This document shows positions 35,508 to 43,230 of a DNA stretch of 64,000 nt, piece by piece (position 1 is the first letter of the stretch; the number at the start of each line of letters is the position of its first letter). The position numbers were made by a program, and so were the translations under genes. The notes beneath the pieces were generated by a model. It saw only the letters and a list, made by a program, of their open reading frames with translations, did no database searches and was not told the DNA's origin. Source of the stretch: Planctomycetota bacterium (lineage in GTDB: Bacteria; Planctomycetota; Planctomycetia; Pirellulales; Pirellulaceae); the NCBI GenBank assembly GCA_014381825.1, contig JACNKX010000069.1, forward strand, positions 1 through 64,000. Direction: 5' to 3'.

Positions 35508-35730
35508 TCGCCAAAGCCTTGATCGCTAAGCTGGAGTGGTGTAGAAACCCGCTATTCTGGCAAATCTCAGCGGTGTTTCAAGCCCAACTAGACGATCTTC
35601 GAACCATTTACGACGTAGCTCGATTTAACGCATGGCTCGGGAGATCTTGTGGATTCCCTGATCGGCCATTAACTTTGAGCCAATTCCCTGCGTTTCTTGA
35701 AGCTCGCGTTCCCCCCAACGGCGGTTAACG

Positions 35731-36072
35731 ATGTCAAAGGCCCGTGCCAAAGTATTTGAATATGTCGAGCCGATTGGTGCCCGAGTGTTAGTCCGCAAGG
35801 ACGAACCGAAACGGGAAACCAAGGGTGGAATTGCGCTTCCAGACGCAGCCGAGATCCCAACAATTACGGGGCGCATCGTGACGATTTCCGCCTTGGTCGA
35901 GAACGATCCGGACATGCCTTTGCGGCAATATGACAAGATCCTGTTCCACCCAAAGGAGGCGATCCCAGTCGATCTGGAACACGATAACCAGCTTTTTGTC
36001 GTTCCAGTCGAAGACGTTGTCGCCGTGTTTCGCCGCGAAGAATCTGAAAATTCGTCCACCGGCGAAGAGTGA
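35731..36072 (+). CDS. groES: GroES-family co-chaperonin
   Basis: A 113-residue protein with the Cpn10 fold: VEPIGARVLVRKDEPKRETK, GGIALPDAA (the mobile-loop region), QYDKILFHPKEAIPVDLEHD and LFVVPVEDVVAVFRR. It has a short N-terminal extension (about 10 residues) before the usual start and a Ser/Glu-rich tail. It lies alone on the plus strand between prs and the L25 gene, with no groEL beside it. I see no CIRCE inverted repeat upstream. It may serve one of several chaperonins, or a separate complex; the sequence does not say. Confidence 0.85.
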   Translation: MSKARAKVFEYVEPIGARVLVRKDEPKRETKGGIALPDAAEIPTITGRIVTISALVENDPDMPLRQYDKILFHPKEAIPVDLEHDNQLFVVPVEDVVAVFRREESENSSTGEE

Positions 36073-36088
36073 TCCGCCAACATCGAAA

Positions 36089-37036
36089 TTACGCGTCGAA
36101 GATCCCGCTGATCGATTGATCGTGGTGCGTCCGCTTGATCGCTTCGGCTAGAAGCGGGGCCACACTGCGGACTTTGATCTTTGGCAGCATTTGATCCTCT
36201 GCCAGCGGAATACTATCCGTGATCACCATGCTATCTATCGGCGCTCGCTCGAGGTTTTCGCGGGCGGACCCACAGAGGACACCATGCGTGGCAGCAACAT
36301 GAATCTCACGGGCACCGGCCGCTTTGACAAGCGACGCCGCCCCACAAATCGAACCCGCCGTGCTAATCATGTCGTCGAACAGCAATGCAACGCGACCTTC
36401 GACGGGGCCCCCGATGATGTTTTCCTGTTTCGTATGAAGGGCGTCGGAGCGACGTTTGTCAACGATTGCCAACTTGCCACCCATCCGCTTCATGTGGCCA
36501 ATCGCTCGTTTGATACTTCCTTCGTCGGGGCTGACAATGACGATGTCATCACCGGTTAGACCCATCTCCAGAAAGTGCTTATTGAGGACCGGACCGGCGT
36601 ACAGGTGATCGACGGGGACGTCAAAAAATCCTTGAATCTGTGCGGCGTGCAGATCCATCGTCAGAACTCGGTCCGCTCCAGCGCGAGTAATCAGATTCGC
36701 CACAAGCTTGGCTGTGATGGGGGTGCGTCCTTCGTCCTTACGATCTTGTCGTGCATATCCGAAGTAGGGCATGACCGCAGTGATACGCGAGGCGCTCGCC
36801 CTTTTACAACTGTCGATCATGATCAACAGTTCCATCAAGTTGTCATTAACCGGCGGTGCCGTGGGCTGGACGAGAAACACATCTCGCCCACGAACGTCTT
36901 CTTCGATCTTGCAGTAGTTCTCGCCGTCTGGAAATTTGCCAAGCGTGATCTCACCCAGTGGCAGATGCAGCGAACCGCAAATGTCTTGAGCCAACTGAGG
37001 GTTGCCCTGGCCGCTGAAGATCTTCAGTTCACGCAT
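36089..37036 (-). CDS. prs: Ribose-phosphate pyrophosphokinase
   Basis: A 315-residue cytoplasmic enzyme that makes PRPP from ribose 5-phosphate and ATP for nucleotide, His and Trp synthesis. Seen: KIFSGQGNPQLAQDI, FPDGENYCKIEEDVRG, YFGYARQDRKDEGRTPITAK, DLHAAQIQGFFDVPVDHL and the PRPP loop VALLFDDMISTAGSI. It lies 15 bases after the GlmU-like gene, the common glmU-prs arrangement. Confidence 0.96.
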   Translation of the reverse strand: MRELKIFSGQGNPQLAQDICGSLHLPLGEITLGKFPDGENYCKIEEDVRGRDVFLVQPTAPPVNDNLMELLIMIDSCKRASASRITAVMPYFGYARQDRKDEGRTPITAKLVANLITRAGADRVLTMDLHAAQIQGFFDVPVDHLYAGPVLNKHFLEMGLTGDDIVIVSPDEGSIKRAIGHMKRMGGKLAIVDKRRSDALHTKQENIIGGPVEGRVALLFDDMISTAGSICGAASLVKAAGAREIHVAATHGVLCGSARENLERAPIDSMVITDSIPLAEDQMLPKIKVRSVAPLLAEAIKRTHHDQSISGIFDA

Positions 37037-37051
37037 TAGTAACCCAATTGC

Positions 37052-37792
37052 CTAGTAACCTAGTTTCCGCATCTCGTCTTCGACGACATCGAGATCTTCG
37101 AGCGTATTGACGCTTAATGATTCACATGACTGCAAGACCGCCAACGCACGCACTTCTTTGCCTGCATGCTTTAAAATACCTGGGCAGTCCGTGATGTAGT
37201 ACTCCTTTTGGCGATTCTCGTCCGTTAATTGGTCCAAAGCACCGAGCAACTCGACCGTGTCGAACACGTACGTACTCATATTGACTTCGGTTATCGCACG
37301 TTGTTCGAGAGTGGCATCCTTTTCTTCGACGACCGCTTCGAAATCGCCAGTTGCGTCGCGAACGATCCGACCGAGGCCCGTTGGGTCGTCCTTGTGTAAG
37401 GTTCCGATCAGACAAGCCGGTTCACTAGACGAAAATTCGTCGAGCAGCTTCTCGATCGAAGATTGTTGTATCAACGGCGAGTCGCCAGTCACGATCAATA
37501 CCGGACCATTCTTCCCAACCAGCGAATCACGACACATGATCACGGCGTGGCCAGTGCCCAATTGTTCCGACTGGTCAGCGAATATCACGTTTTTCCGATC
37601 GGCGAGCGCTTCACGAACCAACTCGGCGCGATAACCAACGACTACGATAATTCGTTCGAAGCCAGCTCGTTCCAGGACATCGATGACGTAGCTGATCATC
37701 GGACGACCGCAAGCCTCGAACAGCACCTTGGGCAAATCGGACTTCATTCGCGTCCCTTTGCCGGCGGCAAGCACAATCGCCTGTTTAGTCAT
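37052..37792 (-). CDS. GlmU-like N-acetylglucosamine-1-phosphate uridylyltransferase (N-terminal half only)
   Basis: A 246-residue nucleotidyltransferase with QAIVLAAGKGTRMKSDLPKVL at the N-terminus, EQLGTGHAVIMCRD, VTGDSPLI (nucleotide-sugar and Mg sites) and STYVFDTVEL. It corresponds to the pyrophosphorylase half of GlmU; the left-handed beta-helix acetyltransferase half is absent. The start is ATG 37792; a frame opening at 37831 runs into the direct repeats. Product UDP-GlcNAc would feed wall, LPS or other glycans. The acetyltransferase activity would need a separate protein, not found here. It is upstream of prs. Confidence 0.9.
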   Translation of the reverse strand: MTKQAIVLAAGKGTRMKSDLPKVLFEACGRPMISYVIDVLERAGFERIIVVVGYRAELVREALADRKNVIFADQSEQLGTGHAVIMCRDSLVGKNGPVLIVTGDSPLIQQSSIEKLLDEFSSSEPACLIGTLHKDDPTGLGRIVRDATGDFEAVVEEKDATLEQRAITEVNMSTYVFDTVELLGALDQLTDENRQKEYYITDCPGILKHAGKEVRALAVLQSCESLSVNTLEDLDVVEDEMRKLGY

Positions 37793-37830
37793 CGATTCAT
37801 CCAGAATTCTGTCGCCCCGATCGATTGGCA

Positions 37831-37885
37831 CAGATTTACGGGCCCGAGATTATTTGCCCAGATTTACGGACCCCAGATTTACGGA
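37831..37885. repeat. Three direct copies of cagatttacgga/g upstream of the glmU-like gene
   Basis: The 12-mer cagatttacgg(g/a) occurs at 37831-37842, 37859-37870 and 37874-37885, the last two 15 bases apart. On the minus strand these read as tccgtaaatctg upstream of the gene starting at 37792. They could be operator sites or a small dispersed repeat. Confidence 0.6.
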
Positions 37886-37976
37886 CAAAGTGATCGAGTG
37901 AGGTCACCATCTTCCCACGAAGAATTCGGAACTGCCAGGGGGCGTGAAAGGAACCGTTACGCCCGCGGAAGGTCGA

Positions 37977-38366
37977 CTAGCGACGGACGTTCGACGCGAA
38001 CGCCAACAGCTCGTGGGACGCAGACGAAGGAGCTCGCACCTCGTTGGGGTACATCTCCTCGAAATGCTTCCGACACATCGGACAGTGCGATAAATGGTCG
38101 CGCACGTCCTTTGCCGCGTTTGCTTCGAGTGATTCGTCATGGTAGCTGACGAGCAGGGGAACGGTTTCTCGACATGTGAGCCCAGATTGCGAGCCCGGTT
38201 GTTTAGGGTTCGTCAAACCGTAGCCGATGGCCGAAAAGATCAATACCGCAACGCCGATTGCGATGATCGGGCGCAGCTGTGCCTGACGCCGCTGTCGACG
38301 CAATTGATCAGCCATCGTGGTGACGGCACCCGACGGACAATCGACCCAAGGGCTCTGATCTTGCAT
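37977..38366 (-). CDS. Small membrane protein with C-terminal zinc finger (zf-HC2-like)
   Basis: A 129-residue protein from ATG 38366, which has a GAGGAG Shine-Dalgarno. The order is: a short Arg-rich N-terminus (LRRQRRQAQLR), one membrane helix (PIIAIGVAVLIFSAIGYGL, about 37-56), then a zinc-finger-like segment CRETVPLLVSYHDE...HLSHCPMCRKHF with the HxxxCxxC motif of anti-sigma factors. By the positive-inside rule the finger would lie outside the cytoplasm, the reverse of classical anti-sigma factors, in which the finger precedes the helix. No sigma factor gene is adjacent. Its neighbour upstream is a Crp/Fnr regulator, about 140 bases away on the same strand. Confidence 0.8.
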   Translation of the reverse strand: MQDQSPWVDCPSGAVTTMADQLRRQRRQAQLRPIIAIGVAVLIFSAIGYGLTNPKQPGSQSGLTCRETVPLLVSYHDESLEANAAKDVRDHLSHCPMCRKHFEEMYPNEVRAPSSASHELLAFASNVRR

Positions 38367-38509
38367 TACTACTCCTCTCTCTGGCGTGGCCACCAACCTC
38401 GCCGACATTTCAAGATTATCGTCCGAAAACTGCATGGTCGTCTGTGAATCGCCTTACATTGCTTCGCATCATCAATTTCAACTCGGTCGTTCGATGGCGT
38501 TTCGTGCCG

Positions 38510-39235
38510 TCAAGGTCGGTTTGCGGATTCGACTGATAGTTTTGGCGCGGGCCGCTGGACGGTGCTAGCCAACCGGGGCAGATCGGAAATGACGATCTTA
38601 CGCCGTCCAAGCGACAAGAGACCCTCCTGCTGCATTTCGCCAAGAACAACCGTAACTGTCTCACGCGTGCTTCCGATTACATTCGCTAACTCTTGATGGG
38701 AGAGCTGGATACGTAGTCTCAGGCCGCTGGCGTCTGATACTCCATACTGTTCGGCTAATTCAAGCAAGAGGTGCGTTAAGCGATCTCGATTCGACAGGAA
38801 GAGTAAGTTCTTCAGACGCTGTTCAATCCGCCGGCGGCGGAGCCCGATCAACTTTGTCACGCCTAGCGTGACGCCAGCATGGGACTCCATCGTTTGTCGC
38901 ATCACCTCGCCGGGGATCAGCACAACGGTCGACTTTTCTACCGATTCGGCGTACTCATCTCGAGGACCGTCGTCGAGCATCGCTAGTTCGCCGAATAGCT
39001 CGCCTGGTTCAATAAACGCTAGGATCGACTGCTTGCCGTCTGGAGTGAGGTGGCAAATCTTAACTCGCCCCGATGCCAATAGGAAAACTGAGTTCGTTTC
39101 GTCCATCGGCAGGTAGATCGGCGTGCCTCGCGGAAACAAGCGAGCTTTGCTCCGTGCTTCGATGCTCTGCAACTCCTCCGAGGCGAGTCGCTCGAAGAGC
39201 GGGCAATTCTTGAGATACCACAGTTTTTCCGACAT
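38510..39235 (-). CDS. Crp/Fnr-family transcriptional regulator
   Basis: A 241-residue DNA-binding regulator. An N-terminal cyclic-nucleotide-binding-type beta-barrel (about 12-130; FPRGTPIYLPMDETNSVFLL, GELFGELAMLDDGPRDEYA) is followed by a dimer helix and a winged helix-turn-helix (about 165-220; LSHQELANVIGSTRETVTVVLGEMQQEGLL). The Fnr-type Cys cluster is absent (the only Cys are at positions 10 and near 70), so an iron-sulfur redox sensor is unlikely. The effector cannot be read. It lies just upstream of the zinc-finger membrane protein. Confidence 0.92.
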   Translation of the reverse strand: MSEKLWYLKNCPLFERLASEELQSIEARSKARLFPRGTPIYLPMDETNSVFLLASGRVKICHLTPDGKQSILAFIEPGELFGELAMLDDGPRDEYAESVEKSTVVLIPGEVMRQTMESHAGVTLGVTKLIGLRRRRIEQRLKNLLFLSNRDRLTHLLLELAEQYGVSDASGLRLRIQLSHQELANVIGSTRETVTVVLGEMQQEGLLSLGRRKIVISDLPRLASTVQRPAPKLSVESANRP

Positions 39236-39349
39236 CAGCGACCGTCACAGGTTACGAGACAGCAAGGCGATGCTGCGGCTGGCGATACGAGACCGCGTTT
39301 GGCACCCGCTGCCAGCGGTGGGTGGCGGAGAGAGAACTCGAAGTTCAAG

Positions 39350-39420
39350 TTACCCGACCAGGATTTGAACCTGGACTGAGGGAATCAAAATCCCTAGTGC
39401 TACCATTACACCATCGGGCA
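39350..39420 (-). tRNA. tRNA-Gln (anticodon TTG)
   Basis: The minus strand folds as a cloverleaf: acceptor TGCCCGA/TCGGGTA with discriminator A, D-arm GTG/CAC around TAATGGTAG, anticodon stem AGGGA/TCCCT with loop TTTTGAT (anticodon TTG), and T-arm CCAGG-TTCAAAT-CCTGG. CCA is not encoded in the DNA. It lies between rex and the Crp/Fnr gene. Confidence 0.95.
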
Positions 39421-39442
39421 ATCCTGCGACTGCGCCAATACT

Positions 39443-40114
39443 TTACGGATTCTCTGGCCGATTAACAACCGCGAAAGAGAGCTGTTCTAGCTCAATCGCC
39501 AGATCAACTCCGACTCGGCTGACGTGGTCCGGCAACGCCAGCGTCACCGGGGCGAAATTCAGCACTCCCTCGATTCCTGCGGCGACGAGCGAGTCCGCGA
39601 TCGCCTGGGCCGCGGCACCTGGAACGGCGACGATTGCCAAGCGAATTCCTTTTACAGCAACGACTTCGGCCAAATCATCTCGATGAAAGACTTCGATACC
39701 TTCAACCAACTCGCCGATTTTATCAACGTCGATATCGAAGGCTGCGACAATTCGGAAGCCGCGTTGACTAAATCCGCGATAATGCAGCAAGGCGCGACCG
39801 AGGTTTCCTAGCCCCACCATCGCAACAGGCCAGGAGCGGTCTGTGCCCAGGATTTTTTTAATCGCGGCGATTAACTCCTCACAGCGATATCCGATTCCTG
39901 GATAACCGAATTGGCCAAAATACGCCAAATCCTTCCGTACTTGGGCGTCGGTGAATCCCAGCAGAGCCCCAAGCTGAGTCGAATTGGTCATTGCGTGGCA
40001 ATCTTGGACCAATCGTTGCAATTCGCGGAGGTATAGACTCAGGCGGCTTACGACCGCTTGGGGGACATTCGCCTCGACTGCCGATTGAGGCTGCTTTTCT
40101 CTGCTATCTTCCAT
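39443..40114 (-). CDS. rex: Redox-sensing transcriptional repressor Rex
   Basis: A 223-residue NADH/NAD+ sensor. The N-terminal winged helix (about 20-80) shows VVSRLSLYLRELQ, GFTDAQVRKDLAYFGQFGYPG. The Rossmann domain begins VAMVGLGNLGRALLHY (about 97-112) and has the IVAAFDID and FAPVTLALPDHV blocks of the family. The start is ATG 40114 (MEDSREKQPQS); the longer open frame from 40252 is not Rex-like and overlaps the terminator of the next gene. Rex represses fermentation and respiratory genes when NADH is low. It is followed by the tRNA-Gln. Confidence 0.94.
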   Translation of the reverse strand: MEDSREKQPQSAVEANVPQAVVSRLSLYLRELQRLVQDCHAMTNSTQLGALLGFTDAQVRKDLAYFGQFGYPGIGYRCEELIAAIKKILGTDRSWPVAMVGLGNLGRALLHYRGFSQRGFRIVAAFDIDVDKIGELVEGIEVFHRDDLAEVVAVKGIRLAIVAVPGAAAQAIADSLVAAGIEGVLNFAPVTLALPDHVSRVGVDLAIELEQLSFAVVNRPENP

Positions 40115-40233
40115 CTGAGAATCACAATTTTGTCTGAACGGGCACCTACTTAGACTTATAGGAGTTTGTCCGGGCGCAAACAAGTGTTGAGCTTGGAGGT
40201 GGTGGGAACCTCGATGGCCATGAGAGGAACAAC

Positions 40234-40268
40234 GAAAAAAGCCCCTTCGCAAATGCGAGAGGGGCTTT
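40234..40268 (-). terminator. Rho-independent terminator of the pseudopilin gene
   Basis: The hairpin aaagccccttcgc...gcgagaggggcttt (40238-40267) is followed on the minus strand by a run of six T (aaaaaa, 40235-40240 on the plus strand). It lies 45 bases downstream of the pseudopilin stop. Confidence 0.85.
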
Positions 40269-40312
40269 GAGTTCCGTTTCGAGTTCGTGTCGGGTCAGAT
40301 TTCGATCTCCGA

Positions 40313-40786
40313 CTACCAAGCGAACTCACCTTGAGTGTTCGAGTCGAGCCACACATTGCCGATCGATTTGTCATAAAACCAGCCACCGGCGTTGCCAGCG
40401 GTAACGTCAGCTGCTGTGGGGATGGGCTTTGCGGGGGTCGCGGTAAATTCCACAACCGTTGCAACGTTAGTGAACGGATTGTCCGGCATCCCGACTAAGT
40501 AAGGTCCGAACCCAACGCCGGCGGTCCCATCCGCAGCCGTCTCGATTAGGAGGCCTTCGATGCTCTTATTTACGGTTGAATAGGACGGCTTAATGCCTTC
40601 GTGGTGGGCTCGAAACGTTTGGACGACGGATCGAAGACTGCCAAGATTGAATTCGGCAGTACTTCTCTTCGCATCGTCAGTCGAACCCGTGAATTGCGGC
40701 ACGACAACGGCAGCCAAGACCGCCATGATCACCACCACGATTAATATCTCGACGAGCGTAAAACCTTGTGACTTTTGACGACTCAT
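40313..40786 (-). CDS. Type IV pilin-like/GspG-type pseudopilin
   Basis: A 157-residue prepilin. A short basic leader precedes the peptidase site G-FTLVEILIVVVIMAVLAAVVVPQ (cleavage after Gly8), then a helical stalk and a globular domain with PYLVGMPDNPFTN and a WFYDKSIGNVWLD C-terminal patch typical of the GspG/H2-type pseudopilins of planctomycetes. It would be exported and assembled into a pseudopilus by a type II secretion or type IV pilus machine, none of whose other genes is here. It has its own terminator. The upstream gap holds its promoter. Confidence 0.9.
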   Translation of the reverse strand: MSRQKSQGFTLVEILIVVVIMAVLAAVVVPQFTGSTDDAKRSTAEFNLGSLRSVVQTFRAHHEGIKPSYSTVNKSIEGLLIETAADGTAGVGFGPYLVGMPDNPFTNVATVVEFTATPAKPIPTAADVTAGNAGGWFYDKSIGNVWLDSNTQGEFAW

Positions 40787-41429
40787 GTCTTGGAACCCCT
40801 CGTAATTGATCTTGCGTTGTATTCCGTGCTTGCCAGCCCAGATCGTCCGGGCTGAACCGTGAACTTTTGCAAATCGAAGTCGCCCCGAGCAATCGCTTCA
40901 CTGGAGTATCTAGGTTGCAAAGAACGCAGCGTCAAGAAATTCTTCGATTTGTTGGAAGTCTCAGGGAGTCGAATAAGACGCTCACTAATTACCACGCTTC
41001 GTTGTTTTGACAGTTCGCAACTCATATACGGAACATCTGAACCGACTCGTGTTTGCAACGACATGGACTAACCGCCGTAAACGCTGCAATCGAACTAACA
41101 CCCCACCGAAGTGGCCCATTCGCCAAGGATCATAGCTTCTCTGACTGGCCACTTCCCTCTCTTGCACCTATATCACACAGACTATTTATACCACCCACAC
41201 TTTCCAAATTAAGTTATCTGCTCATTTTGACGATGAACGACGATAACCGGCAAGTGTAAGTGGGTGGGAGTGGCGACATTCCCACAGATAAAAGCGTGTC
41301 ATTGATGACAACCCGCCTGCAAAGCCAGACAGGCAACCTAACGACGGAACGTTTTGGCCGACCAGCTTGGCGAGTGATGCCAAGCAAAATGAACTTCACT
41401 GTGTTACGTCGTTGAGGAGAATCGGAAAG
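40787..41429. other. 643-base intergenic region between divergent pseudopilin and YTV genes
   Basis: No convincing gene. The short open frames are codon-poor and overlap each other. The central part (about 41150-41250) is relatively AT-rich; TATTTATA at 41183-41190 is a possible -10 region for the plus-strand YTV gene, but its leader would then be more than 200 bases. Ahead of ATG 41430 there is a GAGGAG. I saw no structured RNA. Confidence 0.5.
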
Positions 41430-42977
41430 ATGAAGACACTCCAGGGAGTGCTGACATTGGCGGTCGTTGCAGTCGCCTTGTCGGCAACAGATGCTTCAGG
41501 TGCGTATTTCGGTGCGGCGAGTTATCGCCACTGTGCCGGAACCACCCCAGCCAATTACTGCAGCGCAAAACAACAGTGCTACACAACTACCAAGACTTGC
41601 AAGGAGGTTGTGTACGATCAACAGCAGTACACCTGCTACAAGACCGTTTACGATACGGTCTACGACGAGCGAACGGTCGACTGTGTAAAGAATGTTCGCG
41701 AGACGCACTTTAAGGAGTGCAATTACACGGTTTGCAAGCCCGTGTACGAGACGAAGTACCGGACCGTGAACTACACGGTTTGCAAGCCAGTCTACGAGAC
41801 TCGCACGAAGGACGTTTGCTATACCGTGTGTCGACCCGTTTGGGAAACGCGGACCAAGGACGTTTGCTACACCGTCTGCAAGCCCGTATACGAAACGTTC
41901 ACGAAGGACATCTGCTACACAGTGTGCAAACCCGTTTGGGAAACGCGCACGAAGGACGTTTGCTATACGGTATGCAAGCCCGTTTGGGAAACTTGCAGCA
42001 AAGATGTCTGCTATACGGTTTGTAAGCCCGTCTGGGAAACGCGAACCAAGGACGTCTGCTACACCGTCTGCAAGCCTGTGTATGAAACACACTACCGGGA
42101 CGTGTGCCAGACAATCTGTCGTCCGGTTCACTACACGAAGACGGTTCAGGTATGCAGCGGACACTGGGACACTCAAGTGACCGAATGCCCGGGACCAGTC
42201 GTCACGAAAGTGATCCAGGAGCCTGGCTGCTGGACATGGGATCCATGTCGTTGCTGCTGTGTTTATCAGCCGGGCGAATGCCGCACGGTCCAGGTACAAT
42301 GTCCACCACGGCGCACTTGCCGCAAGGTGTGGGTACCTGAAGTGCAAGAGCGAACGATTAACTGCGTTCGTTACGAGAAGGAAGTTGTGACCAAGCAAGT
42401 TCCTTATACGACCTGCCGTATGGTTCCTGAAACTCGCACCAAGACCTGCACGTATCGTGTGTGTCACATGACGAGTGAGAAACGTGTGAAGACAGTTACT
42501 TACAAGCGTTGCCACATGGTACCCGAGAAAGTCGTAAAGACTTGCAGCTACAAGGTGTGCCACATGGTGCCCGAGAAGGTTGTCAAGACTTGCACTTATC
42601 GCAAGTGCCGTATGGTACCGGAGAAAGTGACCAAGACTTGCACCTATAAAGTTTGCCACATGGTACCGGAAAAGGTCGTCAAGACTTGCACCTATCGCGT
42701 GTGCCACATGGTCAAAGAGTGTCGCACGAAGCAAGTGCCCTACACGACTTGTCGCTACGAGCAAGTCACTTGCACCAAGCGAGTGCCTTATACGGTCTGC
42801 AAGCCTGTGCATTACACCAAGACGATTCGCACGCCTCGCTGCGTGCCACGTCAGGTGCCTTACACGGTGACGCGATGCGTTCCACGAGTCGTCTGCAAGC
42901 AGGTGCCGGTAACGGTCTGCTGCCCGGCTCCGACGTGCTGCGACGACCGACGTAAAGGTTGCAAGAACTGCGGCTAG
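41430..42977 (+). CDS. YTV-repeat cysteine-rich cell-wall-type protein
   Basis: A 515-residue exported protein with a signal peptide (LTLAVVAVALSATDASG) and start at ATG 41430 after GAGGAG. The N-terminal half holds about nine copies of a 16-residue repeat, DVCYTVCKPVWETRTK and variants (about 95-230). The central third has a Cys-rich patch (DPCRCCCVYQ). The C-terminal half holds about seven copies of another 16-residue repeat, KTCTYRVCHMVPEKVV (about 325-440). The tail is again Cys-rich (CCPAPTCCDD). The YTV/Cys repeat is the hallmark of a planctomycete protein family found in the proteinaceous wall of Rhodopirellula baltica; disulfide cross-linking is the presumed role. A rho-independent terminator follows at 43047. 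Confidence 0.92.
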   Translation: MKTLQGVLTLAVVAVALSATDASGAYFGAASYRHCAGTTPANYCSAKQQCYTTTKTCKEVVYDQQQYTCYKTVYDTVYDERTVDCVKNVRETHFKECNYTVCKPVYETKYRTVNYTVCKPVYETRTKDVCYTVCRPVWETRTKDVCYTVCKPVYETFTKDICYTVCKPVWETRTKDVCYTVCKPVWETCSKDVCYTVCKPVWETRTKDVCYTVCKPVYETHYRDVCQTICRPVHYTKTVQVCSGHWDTQVTECPGPVVTKVIQEPGCWTWDPCRCCCVYQPGECRTVQVQCPPRRTCRKVWVPEVQERTINCVRYEKEVVTKQVPYTTCRMVPETRTKTCTYRVCHMTSEKRVKTVTYKRCHMVPEKVVKTCSYKVCHMVPEKVVKTCTYRKCRMVPEKVTKTCTYKVCHMVPEKVVKTCTYRVCHMVKECRTKQVPYTTCRYEQVTCTKRVPYTVCKPVHYTKTIRTPRCVPRQVPYTVTRCVPRVVCKQVPVTVCCPAPTCCDDRRKGCKNCG

Positions 42978-43046
42978 TCAATCGTTGATTGGCAGGAGTT
43001 AACCGATTCTTCATTTCGCATGGAAGTGATTCATCTGGCTATCGAC

Positions 43047-43085
43047 ACGGTGGCCTGACCCAGTGGGTTAGGCCACCGTTTTTCG
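43047..43085 (+). terminator. Rho-independent terminator of the YTV gene
   Basis: The stem acggtggcctgaccc/gggttaggccaccgt (15 bp with one G-U pair) has an agt loop and is followed by TTTTT. It lies about 70 bases after the YTV stop on the plus strand. Confidence 0.93.
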
Positions 43086-43161
43086 TTTCTTGAGCAAACT
43101 CGCTACCGAGACCGCATGGCGACAGAGCTTGCGAGTGCCGCGTTTGGACGTTAACACGTCG

Positions 43162-43191
43162 TTTACATAAATGGTCAAGACTTGTTAGAGT
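43162..43191 (+). promoter_or_regulatory. Predicted promoter of the metallopeptidase gene
   Basis: TTTACA at 43162-43167 (5 of 6 consensus) and TAGAGT at 43186-43191 (4 of 6) are 18 bases apart. An AAGGA sits just ahead of ATG 43231, giving a leader of about 33 bases. Confidence 0.45.
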
Positions 43192-43230
43192 CATGCGACG
43201 TGGCAGCTAATTGCGAATCAAGGAATTCAG

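Noticed and set aside
35495-35728. A 77-residue frame between the L25 gene and groES
   Set aside because: It covers the divergent promoter region, has no recognisable domain and no Shine-Dalgarno.
37463-38149. A 228-residue plus-strand frame over the glmU-like gene start and the repeats
   Set aside because: It runs antisense through the nucleotidyltransferase motifs and the direct repeats, with no domain of its own.
40783-41064. A 93-residue minus-strand frame upstream of the pseudopilin
   Set aside because: Codon use is poor, there is no domain, and it fills the space needed for the pseudopilin promoter.
41740-42110. Regular 48-bp direct repeats that could be taken for a CRISPR array
   Set aside because: The repeats are in-frame codons of the 16-residue YTV unit, without unique spacers and without cas genes.
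41496-42812. A 438-residue open frame on the minus strand opposite the YTV gene
   Set aside because: It mirrors the repeats of the YTV gene in antisense, giving a monotonous His/Leu/Ala sequence without a domain, and the plus-strand gene has signal peptide, Shine-Dalgarno and terminator.
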